DNA from: Anaerolineae bacterium
GTDB taxonomy: Bacteria > Chloroflexota > Anaerolineae > J036 > Brachytrichaceae
Length of the DNA: 64,000 nucleotides
Assembly: GCA_023511655.1 (NCBI GenBank)
Contig: JAIMBB010000001.1
Span: 18,479 to 82,478 of the forward strand
Direction: 5' to 3'
Shown here piece by piece: positions 28,418 to 37,080 of the stretch. The notes under the pieces were generated by a model. It was not told the origin of the DNA. It saw nothing but the letters and a program-made list of their open reading frames with translations, and made no database searches. The position numbers and the translations under genes were made by a program. The stretch's first letter is position 1; every line of letters begins with the position of its first letter.

Positions 28418-28590
28418 ATGAAACCATACACCTTCGAACCCAAACACCGGCAGCGCATCAGCGTCGAGCGCGATGGCTGATTCATCGAGGCGTCCTACCC
28501 TTTGACAGCAGCCAGACGACGGCACGCGGGACACCTTGCACATTCGTCATCGAATGCGACGGAAGACTTGTCGAATCACTCAACCATTGA
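28418..28590 (+). pseudogene. Possible broken small gene with stop and frameshift
   Basis: From the ATG at 28418 the frame reads MKPYTFEPKHRQRISVERDG and then meets TGA at 28478. Reading continues coherently as FIEASYP and, after a one-base shift near 28498, as FDSSQTTARGTPCTFVIECD and GRLVESLNH to the TGA at 28588. The combined protein would be about 57 residues. I do not recognise it. It sits between the permease and the SDR gene, so it may be a decayed member of the operon or a sequencing artefact. Confidence 0.35.
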
Positions 28591-28631
28591 TGAAATCACC
28601 CAAGTAACCCGCACTCTCAATCAAGAGAACC

Positions 28632-29393
28632 ATGAGACTGAAAGACAAAGTCATCCTCGTCACCGGCGGCGGGATGGGCATGGGCCGCGCAGCGGCGCTG
28701 GCCTTTGCCCATGAGGGCGCCTCCGTCGTGATCGCCGACGTGAACGATGAAGCCGGGAACGCAACCGCACAGGCTATTCAGCAAAGCGGCGGCGCGGCGC
28801 ACTTCGTCCATGCCGACGTGTCCAGAGCCGCCGACTGCGAAGCGATGGTGGCCGCAGCGCTCAATCGGTTCGGCAAGCTCAACGTGTGCTATGCCAACGC
28901 GGCGGTGCAACTGGTCGGCCAGGACGCGCGCGCGCATGAGCTGAGCGAAGAGATCTGGGATCGCACTATGGCGATCAACCTCAAAGGCGCCTGGCTGACG
29001 TGCAAATATGCCATCGCCGCGATGCTGAAAAGCGGTGGGGGCTCGATCATCATCGCCGGTTCACCCACCGGCATGAGCGGCGCAGGTGCGGGGTTCACTG
29101 CCTACAGCAGCAGCAAGGGCGGCGTGCACGGCTTGATGCGGGTGATGGCGGCTGACTATGCCCGCGACGGCATTCGCGTGAATGCACTGATCCCCGGACC
29201 GATGAAGACGCCGCTGACGAAGGACCTGTTCGCCGACCCAACGGTTGCCGAGGCCCTCGCCAGGCGCGTCATGCTCGGGCGGCTGGGCGAGGCTGAAGAT
29301 GTGACGGGGCTGCTGGTGTTTCTGGCCTCGGACGAGTCGGCGTTTTGCACCGGCGGCTTTTACATGGCCGATGGCGGGTTTACAGCCCTGTAA
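28632..29393 (+). CDS. SDR-family dehydrogenase, candidate apiose 1-dehydrogenase
   Basis: 253-residue classical short-chain dehydrogenase: cofactor motif TGGGMGMG, NAG-equivalent YANAAV, catalytic Ser near IIAGSPTG, YSSSKGG for Tyr-Lys, and the C-terminal DGGF end. The Asp after the second strand (VVIADVND) favours NAD over NADP. Its stop is three bases before the start of the ApnL-like lactonase, so the two are probably co-translated and act in succession. Known apiose dehydrogenases (ApsD) belong to Gfo/Idh/MocA, so this would be a non-orthologous replacement; that role is inference. Confidence 0.85.
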   Translation: MRLKDKVILVTGGGMGMGRAAALAFAHEGASVVIADVNDEAGNATAQAIQQSGGAAHFVHADVSRAADCEAMVAAALNRFGKLNVCYANAAVQLVGQDARAHELSEEIWDRTMAINLKGAWLTCKYAIAAMLKSGGGSIIIAGSPTGMSGAGAGFTAYSSSKGGVHGLMRVMAADYARDGIRVNALIPGPMKTPLTKDLFADPTVAEALARRVMLGRLGEAEDVTGLLVFLASDESAFCTGGFYMADGGFTAL

Positions 29394-29396
29394 AAC

Positions 29397-31310
29397 ATGA
29401 TCAGCCAACGCATCCTGCTCTACGGCCGAGATGAGCCGTTGCCCGAGCAAACGCCGCTGCGCGCGGGTCCGCTGGCTATGATCTACGAGAACGGCGACCT
29501 GCGATACATCCGCTTCGGCCGGCACGAGGCGGTGCGGCGCATCTACATCGCAGCGCGCGACCGCGCCTGGGGCACTGCGCCGAACGTCCTCGGCGACGTC
29601 CACATGGACGTGCGCGATGCGTCATTCGAGGTTCACTACACCTGCGAGAACCGGCTCAACGATCTTGATTTCATCTGGCAAGGCCGCATCACCGGCCACG
29701 CAAACGGCACGATCGAATTCACTTTCGACGGCGTCGCACGGCGCACCTTCTTGCGCAACCGCCTCGGCTTCTGCGTGCTTCATCCCACGGCTCTTGCGGG
29801 TCGGTCTGCTTCAATCGAGAAGGTGGACGGGGCTGTCGTGCAGGCACGTTTCCCAAGGCACATCGCACCACAGATGATCGTGGACGGGGTGATCAAGCCG
29901 GTTGCTCCGTTCGACGACATGCGCGGCCTGAGCTACGCGGTTGCGCCCGGCGTGACGCTGCACATCGCGTTCGAAGGCGAGGTCTTCGAGATGGAAGACC
30001 AGCGCAACTGGACGGATGGCTCATACAAGACCTACTGCACGCCGCTGCGCCTGCCCTTCCCCGTTGAAGTGAAAGAAGGCGAGCGGATAGCGCAGAAGAT
30101 CACGCTGCACGTGAATTCAGAATTCAGAATTGAAAATGAAAAGAGCGGAAGTCGGAAGTCGGGAGCCGGCCTCATCACTTTCTCAATTCTCAATTCTCAA
30201 TTTTCAATTCCGCAAGTGGGCATGTGCGTAGCCCGCAACGGCAAGAGCCTCACAGCCGAACAAGCCAAACGCCTGCGCACATTGAAGCCGGCGCACCTGC
30301 GCGTTGATCTGCCGCTGTGGCAGGCGGACTGGAAGATCAGGTTAAAACGAGCTGCGAGAGACGCTGCTGCCCTCGCCACGAAACTGGAGATCGGCCTCTT
30401 CGTCTCAGACGACGCAGAGAACGAGCTGAAAGCGTTCGCGCGGGGGATTGGCCGCGCTACCCTCCCCATCGCGCGCTATCTCGTCTTCCACCGCAACGAG
30501 AACCGCACCGGCGAGCGATGGTTGGCGCTGGCCCGACAACACCTGGGCAAGCAAGCCAACCTCTACGGCGGCACGAACAAGTTCTTCACGGAGCTGAATT
30601 GCAACCGCCCAAGCAGCGCGATGATCGAGTTAATAGACGGCTTGTGCTATTCATGCAACCCGCAGGTGCATGCCTTCGACAACGCCTCGCTGGTCGAATC
30701 GCCCGCAGCACAAGGGGAGACGGTGCGCACATATAGGACATTCGCGCGAGGCAAGCCGCTGGCCATCACCCCAATTACGCTCAAGCCGCGCTGGAGCCTG
30801 GGCGACCCCGGCCCCGAGCCCGACGAGAAGATGGACGAGTTCGACCCGCGCCAGATGTCGCTGTTCGGCGCGTGCTGGACGGCCGCCAGCCTGAGCCACG
30901 TGACTCAGGCCGGCGGCGCAACAAGCGTGACGTACTACGAGACGATCGGCCGGCGCGGCATCATGGATGGCGCGCACGTCTTTCCCATGTATCACGTCTT
31001 CGCCGACGTGGCCGAGTTCGGCGGTCGAGCCGCGCAGACGCGCAGCAGCGACGGGCTGAAGGTGGACGGGCTAGCGCTGCGCAAGGGCAAACGGCTGCGC
31101 CTGCTGCTGGCGAACATGACGAATGAGCCTCAGCGCGTGCAAGTGAAAGGGATCGGCCGGCGCAACTTGGTGCGCATGCTGCACGCGGACAACGCAGAAA
31201 TGGCCATGCACGAGCCAGAGGCATTTCGCGCCCAGCCGGCATCCCGGCTCGATGGGTCAACGATCACGCTGCCGCCCTATGCCATCGCGCGGATTGACTC
31301 GACGTCATGA
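29397..31310 (+). CDS. apnL: ApnL-like D-apionate lactonase, with in-frame repeat insertion
   Basis: 637 residues. The N-terminal part (LRAGPLAMIYENGDLRYIRF and RRIYIAARDRAWGT) matches, from memory, the large D-apionate lactonase family (ApnL, about 600-620 residues), which opens apionolactone to D-apionate. No signal peptide is seen, so it is probably cytoplasmic. About residues 240-273 are encoded by heptamer tandem repeats (30114-30209) that look inserted in frame between two otherwise ordinary segments. It is coupled to an upstream SDR and followed by an epimerase-like gene. Assignment rests on recalled sequence pattern plus the ApnO/OiaC-like genes at 38-39 kb. Confidence 0.68.
   Translation: MISQRILLYGRDEPLPEQTPLRAGPLAMIYENGDLRYIRFGRHEAVRRIYIAARDRAWGTAPNVLGDVHMDVRDASFEVHYTCENRLNDLDFIWQGRITGHANGTIEFTFDGVARRTFLRNRLGFCVLHPTALAGRSASIEKVDGAVVQARFPRHIAPQMIVDGVIKPVAPFDDMRGLSYAVAPGVTLHIAFEGEVFEMEDQRNWTDGSYKTYCTPLRLPFPVEVKEGERIAQKITLHVNSEFRIENEKSGSRKSGAGLITFSILNSQFSIPQVGMCVARNGKSLTAEQAKRLRTLKPAHLRVDLPLWQADWKIRLKRAARDAAALATKLEIGLFVSDDAENELKAFARGIGRATLPIARYLVFHRNENRTGERWLALARQHLGKQANLYGGTNKFFTELNCNRPSSAMIELIDGLCYSCNPQVHAFDNASLVESPAAQGETVRTYRTFARGKPLAITPITLKPRWSLGDPGPEPDEKMDEFDPRQMSLFGACWTAASLSHVTQAGGATSVTYYETIGRRGIMDGAHVFPMYHVFADVAEFGGRAAQTRSSDGLKVDGLALRKGKRLRLLLANMTNEPQRVQVKGIGRRNLVRMLHADNAEMAMHEPEAFRAQPASRLDGSTITLPPYAIARIDSTS
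30114..30209 (+). repeat. Heptamer repeats inside the lactonase coding sequence
   Basis: AATTCAG twice (30114-30127), GGAAGTC twice (30147-30160), then CTCAATT three times plus TTCAATT (30182-30209). The outer arrays are roughly complementary (AATTGAAAAT against ATTTTCAATT), so the block can fold back on itself. The same kind of heptamers occupies intergenic gaps nearby; here the block is translated without breaking the frame. Confidence 0.85.
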
Positions 31311-31343
31311 GCCATGACCGCCGTCTCTCGCTGGAGGTAAATC

Positions 31344-32339
31344 ATGGCAGACAAAATCCTCGTCATCGGCGGATCGGGCTTCATCGGCACACACGTGTCG
31401 AGGCAACTGGTCGAACGCGGCGACCACGTGATCAACTACGACCTGCGCCCGTGGGGGCCACAGTTGGACTGGTTGATCACGCCTTACAAAGGTAGCATCG
31501 CCTTCGAGCAGGGCAGCGTCGAGAGCTGGCCGCAGTTGATCGCCGCCATCAAGAAGCACAAGCCGAACAAGATCGCGCATCTCGCTGCGCCGATTGACCT
31601 GCTCGGCTTGAATCGCAATCCGAAGATGGCCTTCGACGTGATCGCGGCCGGCACCATCAACGTGCTCGAGGCGTGTCGCCTGTCCGACATTGAGCGATTC
31701 GTGTTCTTCAGCTCGATCGGCGTGCTGCCGACGATTCAATACCAGCCGATTGACGCCAACCATCCCGTGCTGATGGCGGATCAAGGGCCGGGCAGCGGCG
31801 CATACGGCTCGGCCAAAGTCGCCGGCGAGGCGTTCTGCTGGGCCTACCGCGGCAGCTATGGCCTCGACTTCGTCATCATCCGCCCGTCGGCGGCCTATGG
31901 CTTTCACACCACCAACCCGACCATCTTCATCAATACGATGGTGGATGCAGCCGTGCGCGGCCAACCATTGCACTTCGAAAGCGGGCGCGAGTTCCCGCGC
32001 GACTACACGCACGTGCACGACATCGCCGGAATCACGGTGGCTGCGTTGAACGCGCCATCCGACCGGCTACGACATCGCGTGTTCTACGCCGCTACAGGCC
32101 GGGAGCTGGTGACGGCCGGTCAGGTGGCCGAGATCGTCAAGAGCTTCATTCCGTCGGCGGTCATCGAGATGGCCGGCGGATTATCGGAACAAGACAAGCT
32201 CGGCATCAAGTTTCGCGGCGTGCACGACATGAAGCCGGTGGAAGAACAGCTCGGCTACACCGTCCGATTCGGCGACATCCGCGAAGGCATCCGGGAATAC
32301 ATCGAGACGACGCGGCGGTACTACGAAAGCACGAAGTGA
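31344..32339 (+). CDS. NAD-dependent epimerase/dehydratase (extended SDR)
   Basis: 331 residues: GGSGFIGTHVSRQL nucleotide-binding motif, Asp at the end of the second strand (INYDLRP), the SSIG catalytic Ser region and YGSAK for the Tyr-Lys pair, followed by RPSAAYGFHTTNP and RDYTHVHDIA, which are typical of sugar nucleotide epimerases and related sugar dehydrogenases. In this catabolic context it more likely oxidises or epimerises a free sugar or sugar acid than a nucleotide sugar. A GGAGG site lies 8 bases before the ATG. Confidence 0.87.
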   Translation: MADKILVIGGSGFIGTHVSRQLVERGDHVINYDLRPWGPQLDWLITPYKGSIAFEQGSVESWPQLIAAIKKHKPNKIAHLAAPIDLLGLNRNPKMAFDVIAAGTINVLEACRLSDIERFVFFSSIGVLPTIQYQPIDANHPVLMADQGPGSGAYGSAKVAGEAFCWAYRGSYGLDFVIIRPSAAYGFHTTNPTIFINTMVDAAVRGQPLHFESGREFPRDYTHVHDIAGITVAALNAPSDRLRHRVFYAATGRELVTAGQVAEIVKSFIPSAVIEMAGGLSEQDKLGIKFRGVHDMKPVEEQLGYTVRFGDIREGIREYIETTRRYYESTK

Positions 32340-32342
32340 CCG

Positions 32343-32363
32343 ACTTCCCACTTCCAACTTCCT
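32343..32363 (+). repeat. Three tandem heptamers in an intergenic gap
   Basis: ACTTCCC, ACTTCCA and ACTTCCT in direct succession, starting just after the epimerase stop codon. This is the same repeat style as at 27148, 30114 and 42508. Confidence 0.7.
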
Positions 32364-32399
32364 GTGAGAGGACCGGTGGGAAGCAGGCAAGGAGCACAC

Positions 32400-33329
32400 A
32401 TGAGGATTGCAGTCTTGGGCGGCGCAGGGGCGATGGGCGCTATCTTCGGCGGCAGGCTCGCTCAGGCCGGCTACGACGTGACGCTGGTGGATGTGAACGC
32501 GGCCGCCGTTGACCACATCAACGTCCACGGCCTGGTCGTCGAGGACAAGGCAGGCGGTCAGGTGCTGATCAGGCCACGCGCGACGACCGATCCCGCCGGC
32601 GTGGGAACGCAGGACTACGTGTTGGTCTTCACCAAGTGCTACCACACGGTGAGCGCGGTGAAAGCGGCGTTGCCGATGATCGGGACGCACACGTCGGTCG
32701 TCTCGCTGCAGAACGGCTGGGGCAACGCTTCGCGCATCGCGGACATCGTCGGCGAAGACAGGGTGTTCTGCGGCGTCACCTACAACAGCGGCGCGCTCAG
32801 AGGGCCGGGACATGCACTGCAGGGCGGCGTCGGCGTCACGCACGTCGGCGAGCTGCGCGGCGGCACCAGCGCACGCGCACACCGCTTCGCCGAGGCACTG
32901 CGCCGCGCCGGCTTCGAGACAATCGAATCCGATAACGTGGTTGCAGAGATCTGGGCCAAGCTGGCGCTGAACGCATGCACGCTGCCGACGGCGGCCGTCT
33001 TCGCCTGGGAAGCGCGCAAACTCATCGAACACGACGGCACGCTCAGGTTGATGGCCGAGCTGCTGAGGGAAGTGGTAGCGGTGGCGCGCGCACACGCGCC
33101 GCCGATCCCGATGGACTATGACGAGCGCTGGAGCGCGATCACCGGCCTGCTGGAACGCATCGCGCCGACGTTGAAAGGCTCGATGCCGACCGACATAGAG
33201 CACAAGCGCCGTACCGAGATTGACGTGATCAACGGCGCAATTGTCGAGGCCGGCCGGCGATTGGGTATCCCCACCCCCTACAACAACGCCATGGTGTGGT
33301 TGATCAAGTCGCTGGAGGAGACCTTTTGA
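32400..33329 (+). CDS. Ketopantoate reductase (PanE/ApbA) family oxidoreductase
   Basis: 309 residues from the ATG at 32400 (AGGAG 6 bases upstream). N-terminal Rossmann motif GGAGAMGAIFGGRLAQAGYDV, then DYVLVFTKCYHT, SLQNGWGN, and a C-terminal domain with VVAEIWAKLALNACTLPTAA (catalytic Lys region) and SMPTDIEHKRRTEIDVINGA, all PanE-like. Because it sits in a sugar-acid island, it may reduce or oxidise a branched 2-oxo acid other than ketopantoate. The last gene before transporter set C. Confidence 0.87.
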   Translation: MRIAVLGGAGAMGAIFGGRLAQAGYDVTLVDVNAAAVDHINVHGLVVEDKAGGQVLIRPRATTDPAGVGTQDYVLVFTKCYHTVSAVKAALPMIGTHTSVVSLQNGWGNASRIADIVGEDRVFCGVTYNSGALRGPGHALQGGVGVTHVGELRGGTSARAHRFAEALRRAGFETIESDNVVAEIWAKLALNACTLPTAAVFAWEARKLIEHDGTLRLMAELLREVVAVARAHAPPIPMDYDERWSAITGLLERIAPTLKGSMPTDIEHKRRTEIDVINGAIVEAGRRLGIPTPYNNAMVWLIKSLEETF

Positions 33330-33569
33330 GCCTTGGGCTGTGAATTGGGCTGGAGATTCGAGCATAGGAGGTGATGCACAAAGGAAGGGACTTTCAATCT
33401 TCGGGCCAACCGATCCATACCAGAACCAGAGACAGATGTCAGCCGACTCTTCATCAACAACAGATCGGCAAGCAGTTCGAGACTTTCATTTCGTCAACCG
33501 TTCGGCTCGAGCGACGGGCCGATATGCACCGTGAACATCCTGACGTATATCCCAGAGGAGAGATCAGCT

Positions 33570-35138
33570 ATGAACGCCAAGAAGCGAACATTCGCCTTTT
33601 CCGTCGTGGGTGCAATTGCGATGGTTGCCTCTGCGTGCGCTGCGCCACCCGCCCCGGCTGCGCCTGCGCCGGCGGCCGAGGCAACGGCTCCACCCAACCC
33701 GGTCGGCGAACTCGCCGGCCAGGCTAAAGAGGTGGCCGCTTCTGCCGTGATGACGGCCATGCCACCCAAAGCAGGCGGCTCAGCCGCACGGGCCATCGAG
33801 CTGGCCAAGAAGTATGCCGGCACCACGTTGAACGTGACCTGGGAAGCCGGCCTGCAGTCTCAAGACCCGCTGTTGTTCAGCGCGCCGGAGTTCGAGCGCC
33901 TGACCGGCGTCAAGATCAATGTGATCGAGACGCCGTTCACCGAATTGTTCTCCAAAGCCGTGGCGGATCATCAGGCCGGCGGCGGCGCCTATGATGTGCT
34001 CAACTACGCGCCCACCTGGCTCGCCGACCTGGCCGACGGCGGCGTGCTCGAACCGCTCGACGCCTACATCGAGCAGTACATGAACAAAGATGATCTGAAC
34101 GACTTGCATCCCACCTACGCCAAATACCAGCAGTGGAAAGGCAAGACCTACGGGTTGTGGGACGACGGCGACGTCTTCGTCATGTACTACCGGCGCGACT
34201 GGTTCGAGGACGACAAGAACAAGGCAGACTTCAAGGCCAGTTACAACCGCGAGCTTACGCCTCCGAAGACCTGGCAGGAATGGGATGAGGTGTGCAGCTT
34301 CTTTACCGAAAGAGGCAAGGCCAACAATGAGTATGGGTGCGCCATTCAACGCACGGCCGGCAACACTTACCTGTGGTTCTACGAACAATTCCGCAGCAAC
34401 GGAGGCCGTTTCTTCGACGAAGACATGCGGGCAACCATCAACAGCGACATCGGCGTGAAGACGCTGACCGACATGGTGAATGCCAACAAGAACATGCCGC
34501 CCGGCGTGGAGAAGTGGGGCTTCGTCGAAGTGCTGCAGGCTTGGATGGACGGCAAACTTGGCATGATCATCACCTGGCCACCGATCGGACGCTGGAGTGA
34601 GGGCTATGGCCTGGAGAGCAAACAACTGGAATGGGTGCCCAAGACCAAGGTCGCCGGCAAGGTAGGCTACGCCGTGTCGCCCGGAGGTCACTCCGAACTG
34701 GCCGTCGGCTTCATGCTCGGCGTCTCGTCGAACAGCAAGAATAAAGAGGCTGCCTACGCATTCATCCAGTGGCTGACCAGCCCGGAGATCAGCGGCCAGC
34801 GCGTGAAGATCCCCTTCGCACTGCGCGATCCCTACCGCATGAGCCACTTCAACGACCCGGATTACGCCAAGCTCTGGCCGAACGCTGCCGAGTATCTGAA
34901 AGTGCTGCAAGAAGGCGCAGCCACCGGCCTGGCCGACCTCGGCATCCCCGGCGCGCGCGAGTACGAGGAAGCGCTGGATCGCGCCATCACCGCCGCTTAC
35001 TCGGGTGGCGATCCGAAAGCCGCGTTGGATAAAGCTGCAGAAGAGTGGAACGCCATCACCGAGCGCATCGGCGTGGAAAGCCAGAAAGCGGCCTACGCCG
35101 ACTGGCAGGCCCGTTTGGGGGCGAACGCCTACCCGTAA
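33570..35138 (+). CDS. Sugar ABC transporter substrate-binding lipoprotein (set C)
   Basis: 522 residues from the ATG at 33570 (GAGGAG about 10 bases upstream). The signal peptide (KKRTFAFSVVGAIAMVASAC) ends in a lipobox and lacks a twin-arginine motif, unlike sets A, B and D, so it is Sec-exported. A Pro/Ala linker and an additional amphipathic stretch (GELAGQAKEVAASAVMTAMP) precede the binding-protein fold (TTLNVTWEAGLQSQDPLLF onward). Ligand unknown; it sits beside ApnO/OiaC-like genes. Confidence 0.9.
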   Translation: MNAKKRTFAFSVVGAIAMVASACAAPPAPAAPAPAAEATAPPNPVGELAGQAKEVAASAVMTAMPPKAGGSAARAIELAKKYAGTTLNVTWEAGLQSQDPLLFSAPEFERLTGVKINVIETPFTELFSKAVADHQAGGGAYDVLNYAPTWLADLADGGVLEPLDAYIEQYMNKDDLNDLHPTYAKYQQWKGKTYGLWDDGDVFVMYYRRDWFEDDKNKADFKASYNRELTPPKTWQEWDEVCSFFTERGKANNEYGCAIQRTAGNTYLWFYEQFRSNGGRFFDEDMRATINSDIGVKTLTDMVNANKNMPPGVEKWGFVEVLQAWMDGKLGMIITWPPIGRWSEGYGLESKQLEWVPKTKVAGKVGYAVSPGGHSELAVGFMLGVSSNSKNKEAAYAFIQWLTSPEISGQRVKIPFALRDPYRMSHFNDPDYAKLWPNAAEYLKVLQEGAATGLADLGIPGAREYEEALDRAITAAYSGGDPKAALDKAAEEWNAITERIGVESQKAAYADWQARLGANAYP

Positions 35139-35160
35139 GCGCCGGCGCTATGATTCGACG

Positions 35161-35188
35161 GGAGGGGTATCGCATCAGATACCCCTCC
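35161..35188 (+). repeat. Stem-loop between binding-protein and permease genes (set C)
   Basis: GGAGGGGTATC (35161-35171) pairs perfectly with GATACCCCTCC (35178-35188) across a 6-base loop. No T tract follows. Its position favours the permease start at 35204 over the in-frame ATG at 35150, which would place the hairpin inside the coding region. Confidence 0.75.
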
Positions 35189-35203
35189 ACCCCGATAAAC
35201 AGG

Positions 35204-36103
35204 ATGCTTGCTTCGATTCGCGCCCTATCCGACAAGCGCAAGGGCAAATACGTGCTCGTGGCCCCCGCGACCGTCATGATCCTGGCGATCGTGCTCTTTC
35301 CATTGCTCTACGCCATCGTCGTCAGCTTTCAGAACATTGATGCGCGCACCGCCGTCGGCACATTCGTCGGCCCGAAGAACTACCTGGACGCCTTTCGTGA
35401 TGCGCGCTTCCTGAACGCGCTGGGCAACACGTTGTTCTTCACGGGGGTGGCGGTCACGTTCGAACTCCTGCTCGGATTCATCCTGGCGCAAACACTGATA
35501 GGCCATCTCCCCGGCAAGCGCTTCATCGTACCAATCCTGATGCTGCCTGTGGTCATCGCGCCGCTCATCGTGGGCTACACATGGCGCATGCTGTGGGATA
35601 CGCAATATGGCCCGATCAATCAGGTGCTCGGCTGGTTCGCCGGCAGGCCGATCGAGCTGGTCTGGTTGGCCAACCCGGTCACCGTATGGCCGGCGATTTT
35701 CATCACCGAGATCTGGCAGTGGACGCCGTTCATGTTCCTGGTGTTGCTCGCCGGGCTGACGGCGATCAATCCCGAATATCGCGAGGCCGCCGAGATTGAC
35801 GGCGCCTCGAGCTGGCAAACGCTGCGTTACATCACGCTGCCGCTGATATGGCCGGTGATGGCCGTTGCGATCCTGTTTCGCGCATTAGACGCGTTCAAGG
35901 TGTTCGACATCATCTTCGCGCTCACCAATGGCGGCCCGGGCACGATGACGGAGACGATCTCGTTGTACGCCTATTCGGTCGGCTTTCGCAATTTCCGGAT
36001 TAGCTACATGGCTGCCTTGACGCTCATCCTGATCGCCATCGTATCGGTGGCCATTACCTTCCTCTGGCGGCGCATGTCGGCAGACCAGGAGCGGATGGCA
36101 TGA
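35204..36103 (+). CDS. Sugar ABC transporter permease, MalF type (set C)
   Basis: 299 residues from the ATG at 35204, which gives the usual MalF-type length and a short basic N-terminus (LSDKRKGKYVLVAPATVM). Six membrane helices; EAA loop YREAAEIDGASSWQTLRYIT; the FVGPKNYLDAF motif is in the first external loop. An ATG at 35150 is also in frame, but the strong stem-loop lies between the two. Overlaps the next permease by 4 bases. Confidence 0.88.
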   Translation: MLASIRALSDKRKGKYVLVAPATVMILAIVLFPLLYAIVVSFQNIDARTAVGTFVGPKNYLDAFRDARFLNALGNTLFFTGVAVTFELLLGFILAQTLIGHLPGKRFIVPILMLPVVIAPLIVGYTWRMLWDTQYGPINQVLGWFAGRPIELVWLANPVTVWPAIFITEIWQWTPFMFLVLLAGLTAINPEYREAAEIDGASSWQTLRYITLPLIWPVMAVAILFRALDAFKVFDIIFALTNGGPGTMTETISLYAYSVGFRNFRISYMAALTLILIAIVSVAITFLWRRMSADQERMA

Positions 36104-36972
36104 CGACGAGCGCATACAAAACCCTCGCGCCGACCGCCGCGCGCAAACGGACCTGGCAAAAAGCGCGCACCTATGCCTGGCGCTACGCCCTGCTTGTCGG
36201 CGCGTTGGGGTTCTTCGGCTTTCCGGCCTTTTGGATCGCCACGATCGCCTTCAAAAGCTCCAGCGAGTATTTTCGCAATCCGCCGGTGTGGATCCCCGCC
36301 AGCCCCAACATTGCGCAGAATCTCGACAAGGTCGTGCGCACCGGCGGCCTGACGTCCATCGGGAACAGCCTGATCGTGACGACCAGCGCCACGTTGATCG
36401 CGCTGATCGTCGGCACGCTGGCCGCCTACAGCCTGGCGCGCTACAGAACCGGCGGCCCCAACTTCGCGTTCTGGATTTTGTCGCAGCGCTTTTTGCCGCC
36501 GGTGTCGGTGGTCTTTCCGGTGTTTCTGCTCTTCCGCGCGTTGCGCTGGGTGGACACCTTTCATGGCCTGATCGTCTTATATGCCACGTTTAGCCTGCCG
36601 TTCGTGGTATGGATGATGCGGTCGTATATCCGCGAGGTGCCGATCGAAATCGAGGAGAGCGCGCAGGTGGATGGCGCATCGCGCTTGCGCACGCTCTTTT
36701 CGATCACCTTGCCGCTGGCCTCACCTGGGCTGATCGCCACCGGCATCTTCACCTTCATCTTCAACTGGAACGAGTTCCTGTTTGCGCTGGTGCTGTCGCG
36801 CACGAACGTGATCACCTATCCGGTGAAGTTGACGTCCTATTTCGGGCCGGAAGCGGCGTTTTGGGGCGAAGCGGCTACCGTGTCGCTCCTGGCGACGCTG
36901 CCGGTGGTGATCGCGACGTTGCTAATGCAGCGCTACCTGGTGACGGGGCTGACGCTTGGAGCGGTGAAGTGA
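36100..36972 (+). CDS. Sugar ABC transporter permease, MalG type (set C)
   Basis: 290 residues with six membrane helices. The EAA loop reads IEESAQVDGASRLRTLFSIT and the C-terminus, YLVTGLTLGAVK, is typical. It begins at the ATGA overlap with the MalF-type gene. About 108 bases follow before the SDR gene; that gap holds degenerate repeat-like sequence (GGAAGTC-type) and no gene. Confidence 0.91.
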   Translation: MTTSAYKTLAPTAARKRTWQKARTYAWRYALLVGALGFFGFPAFWIATIAFKSSSEYFRNPPVWIPASPNIAQNLDKVVRTGGLTSIGNSLIVTTSATLIALIVGTLAAYSLARYRTGGPNFAFWILSQRFLPPVSVVFPVFLLFRALRWVDTFHGLIVLYATFSLPFVVWMMRSYIREVPIEIEESAQVDGASRLRTLFSITLPLASPGLIATGIFTFIFNWNEFLFALVLSRTNVITYPVKLTSYFGPEAAFWGEAATVSLLATLPVVIATLLMQRYLVTGLTLGAVK

Positions 36973-37080
36973 CGAGGGCAACTCGCGATTGCCGATCTCC
37001 GCTCTCGACCTTTGGCATCGAGTCGGAAGTCGCAAACCGAGAGCGGGCAGTCGAACGAAATTCGGTTATCGTCGCCAGTC

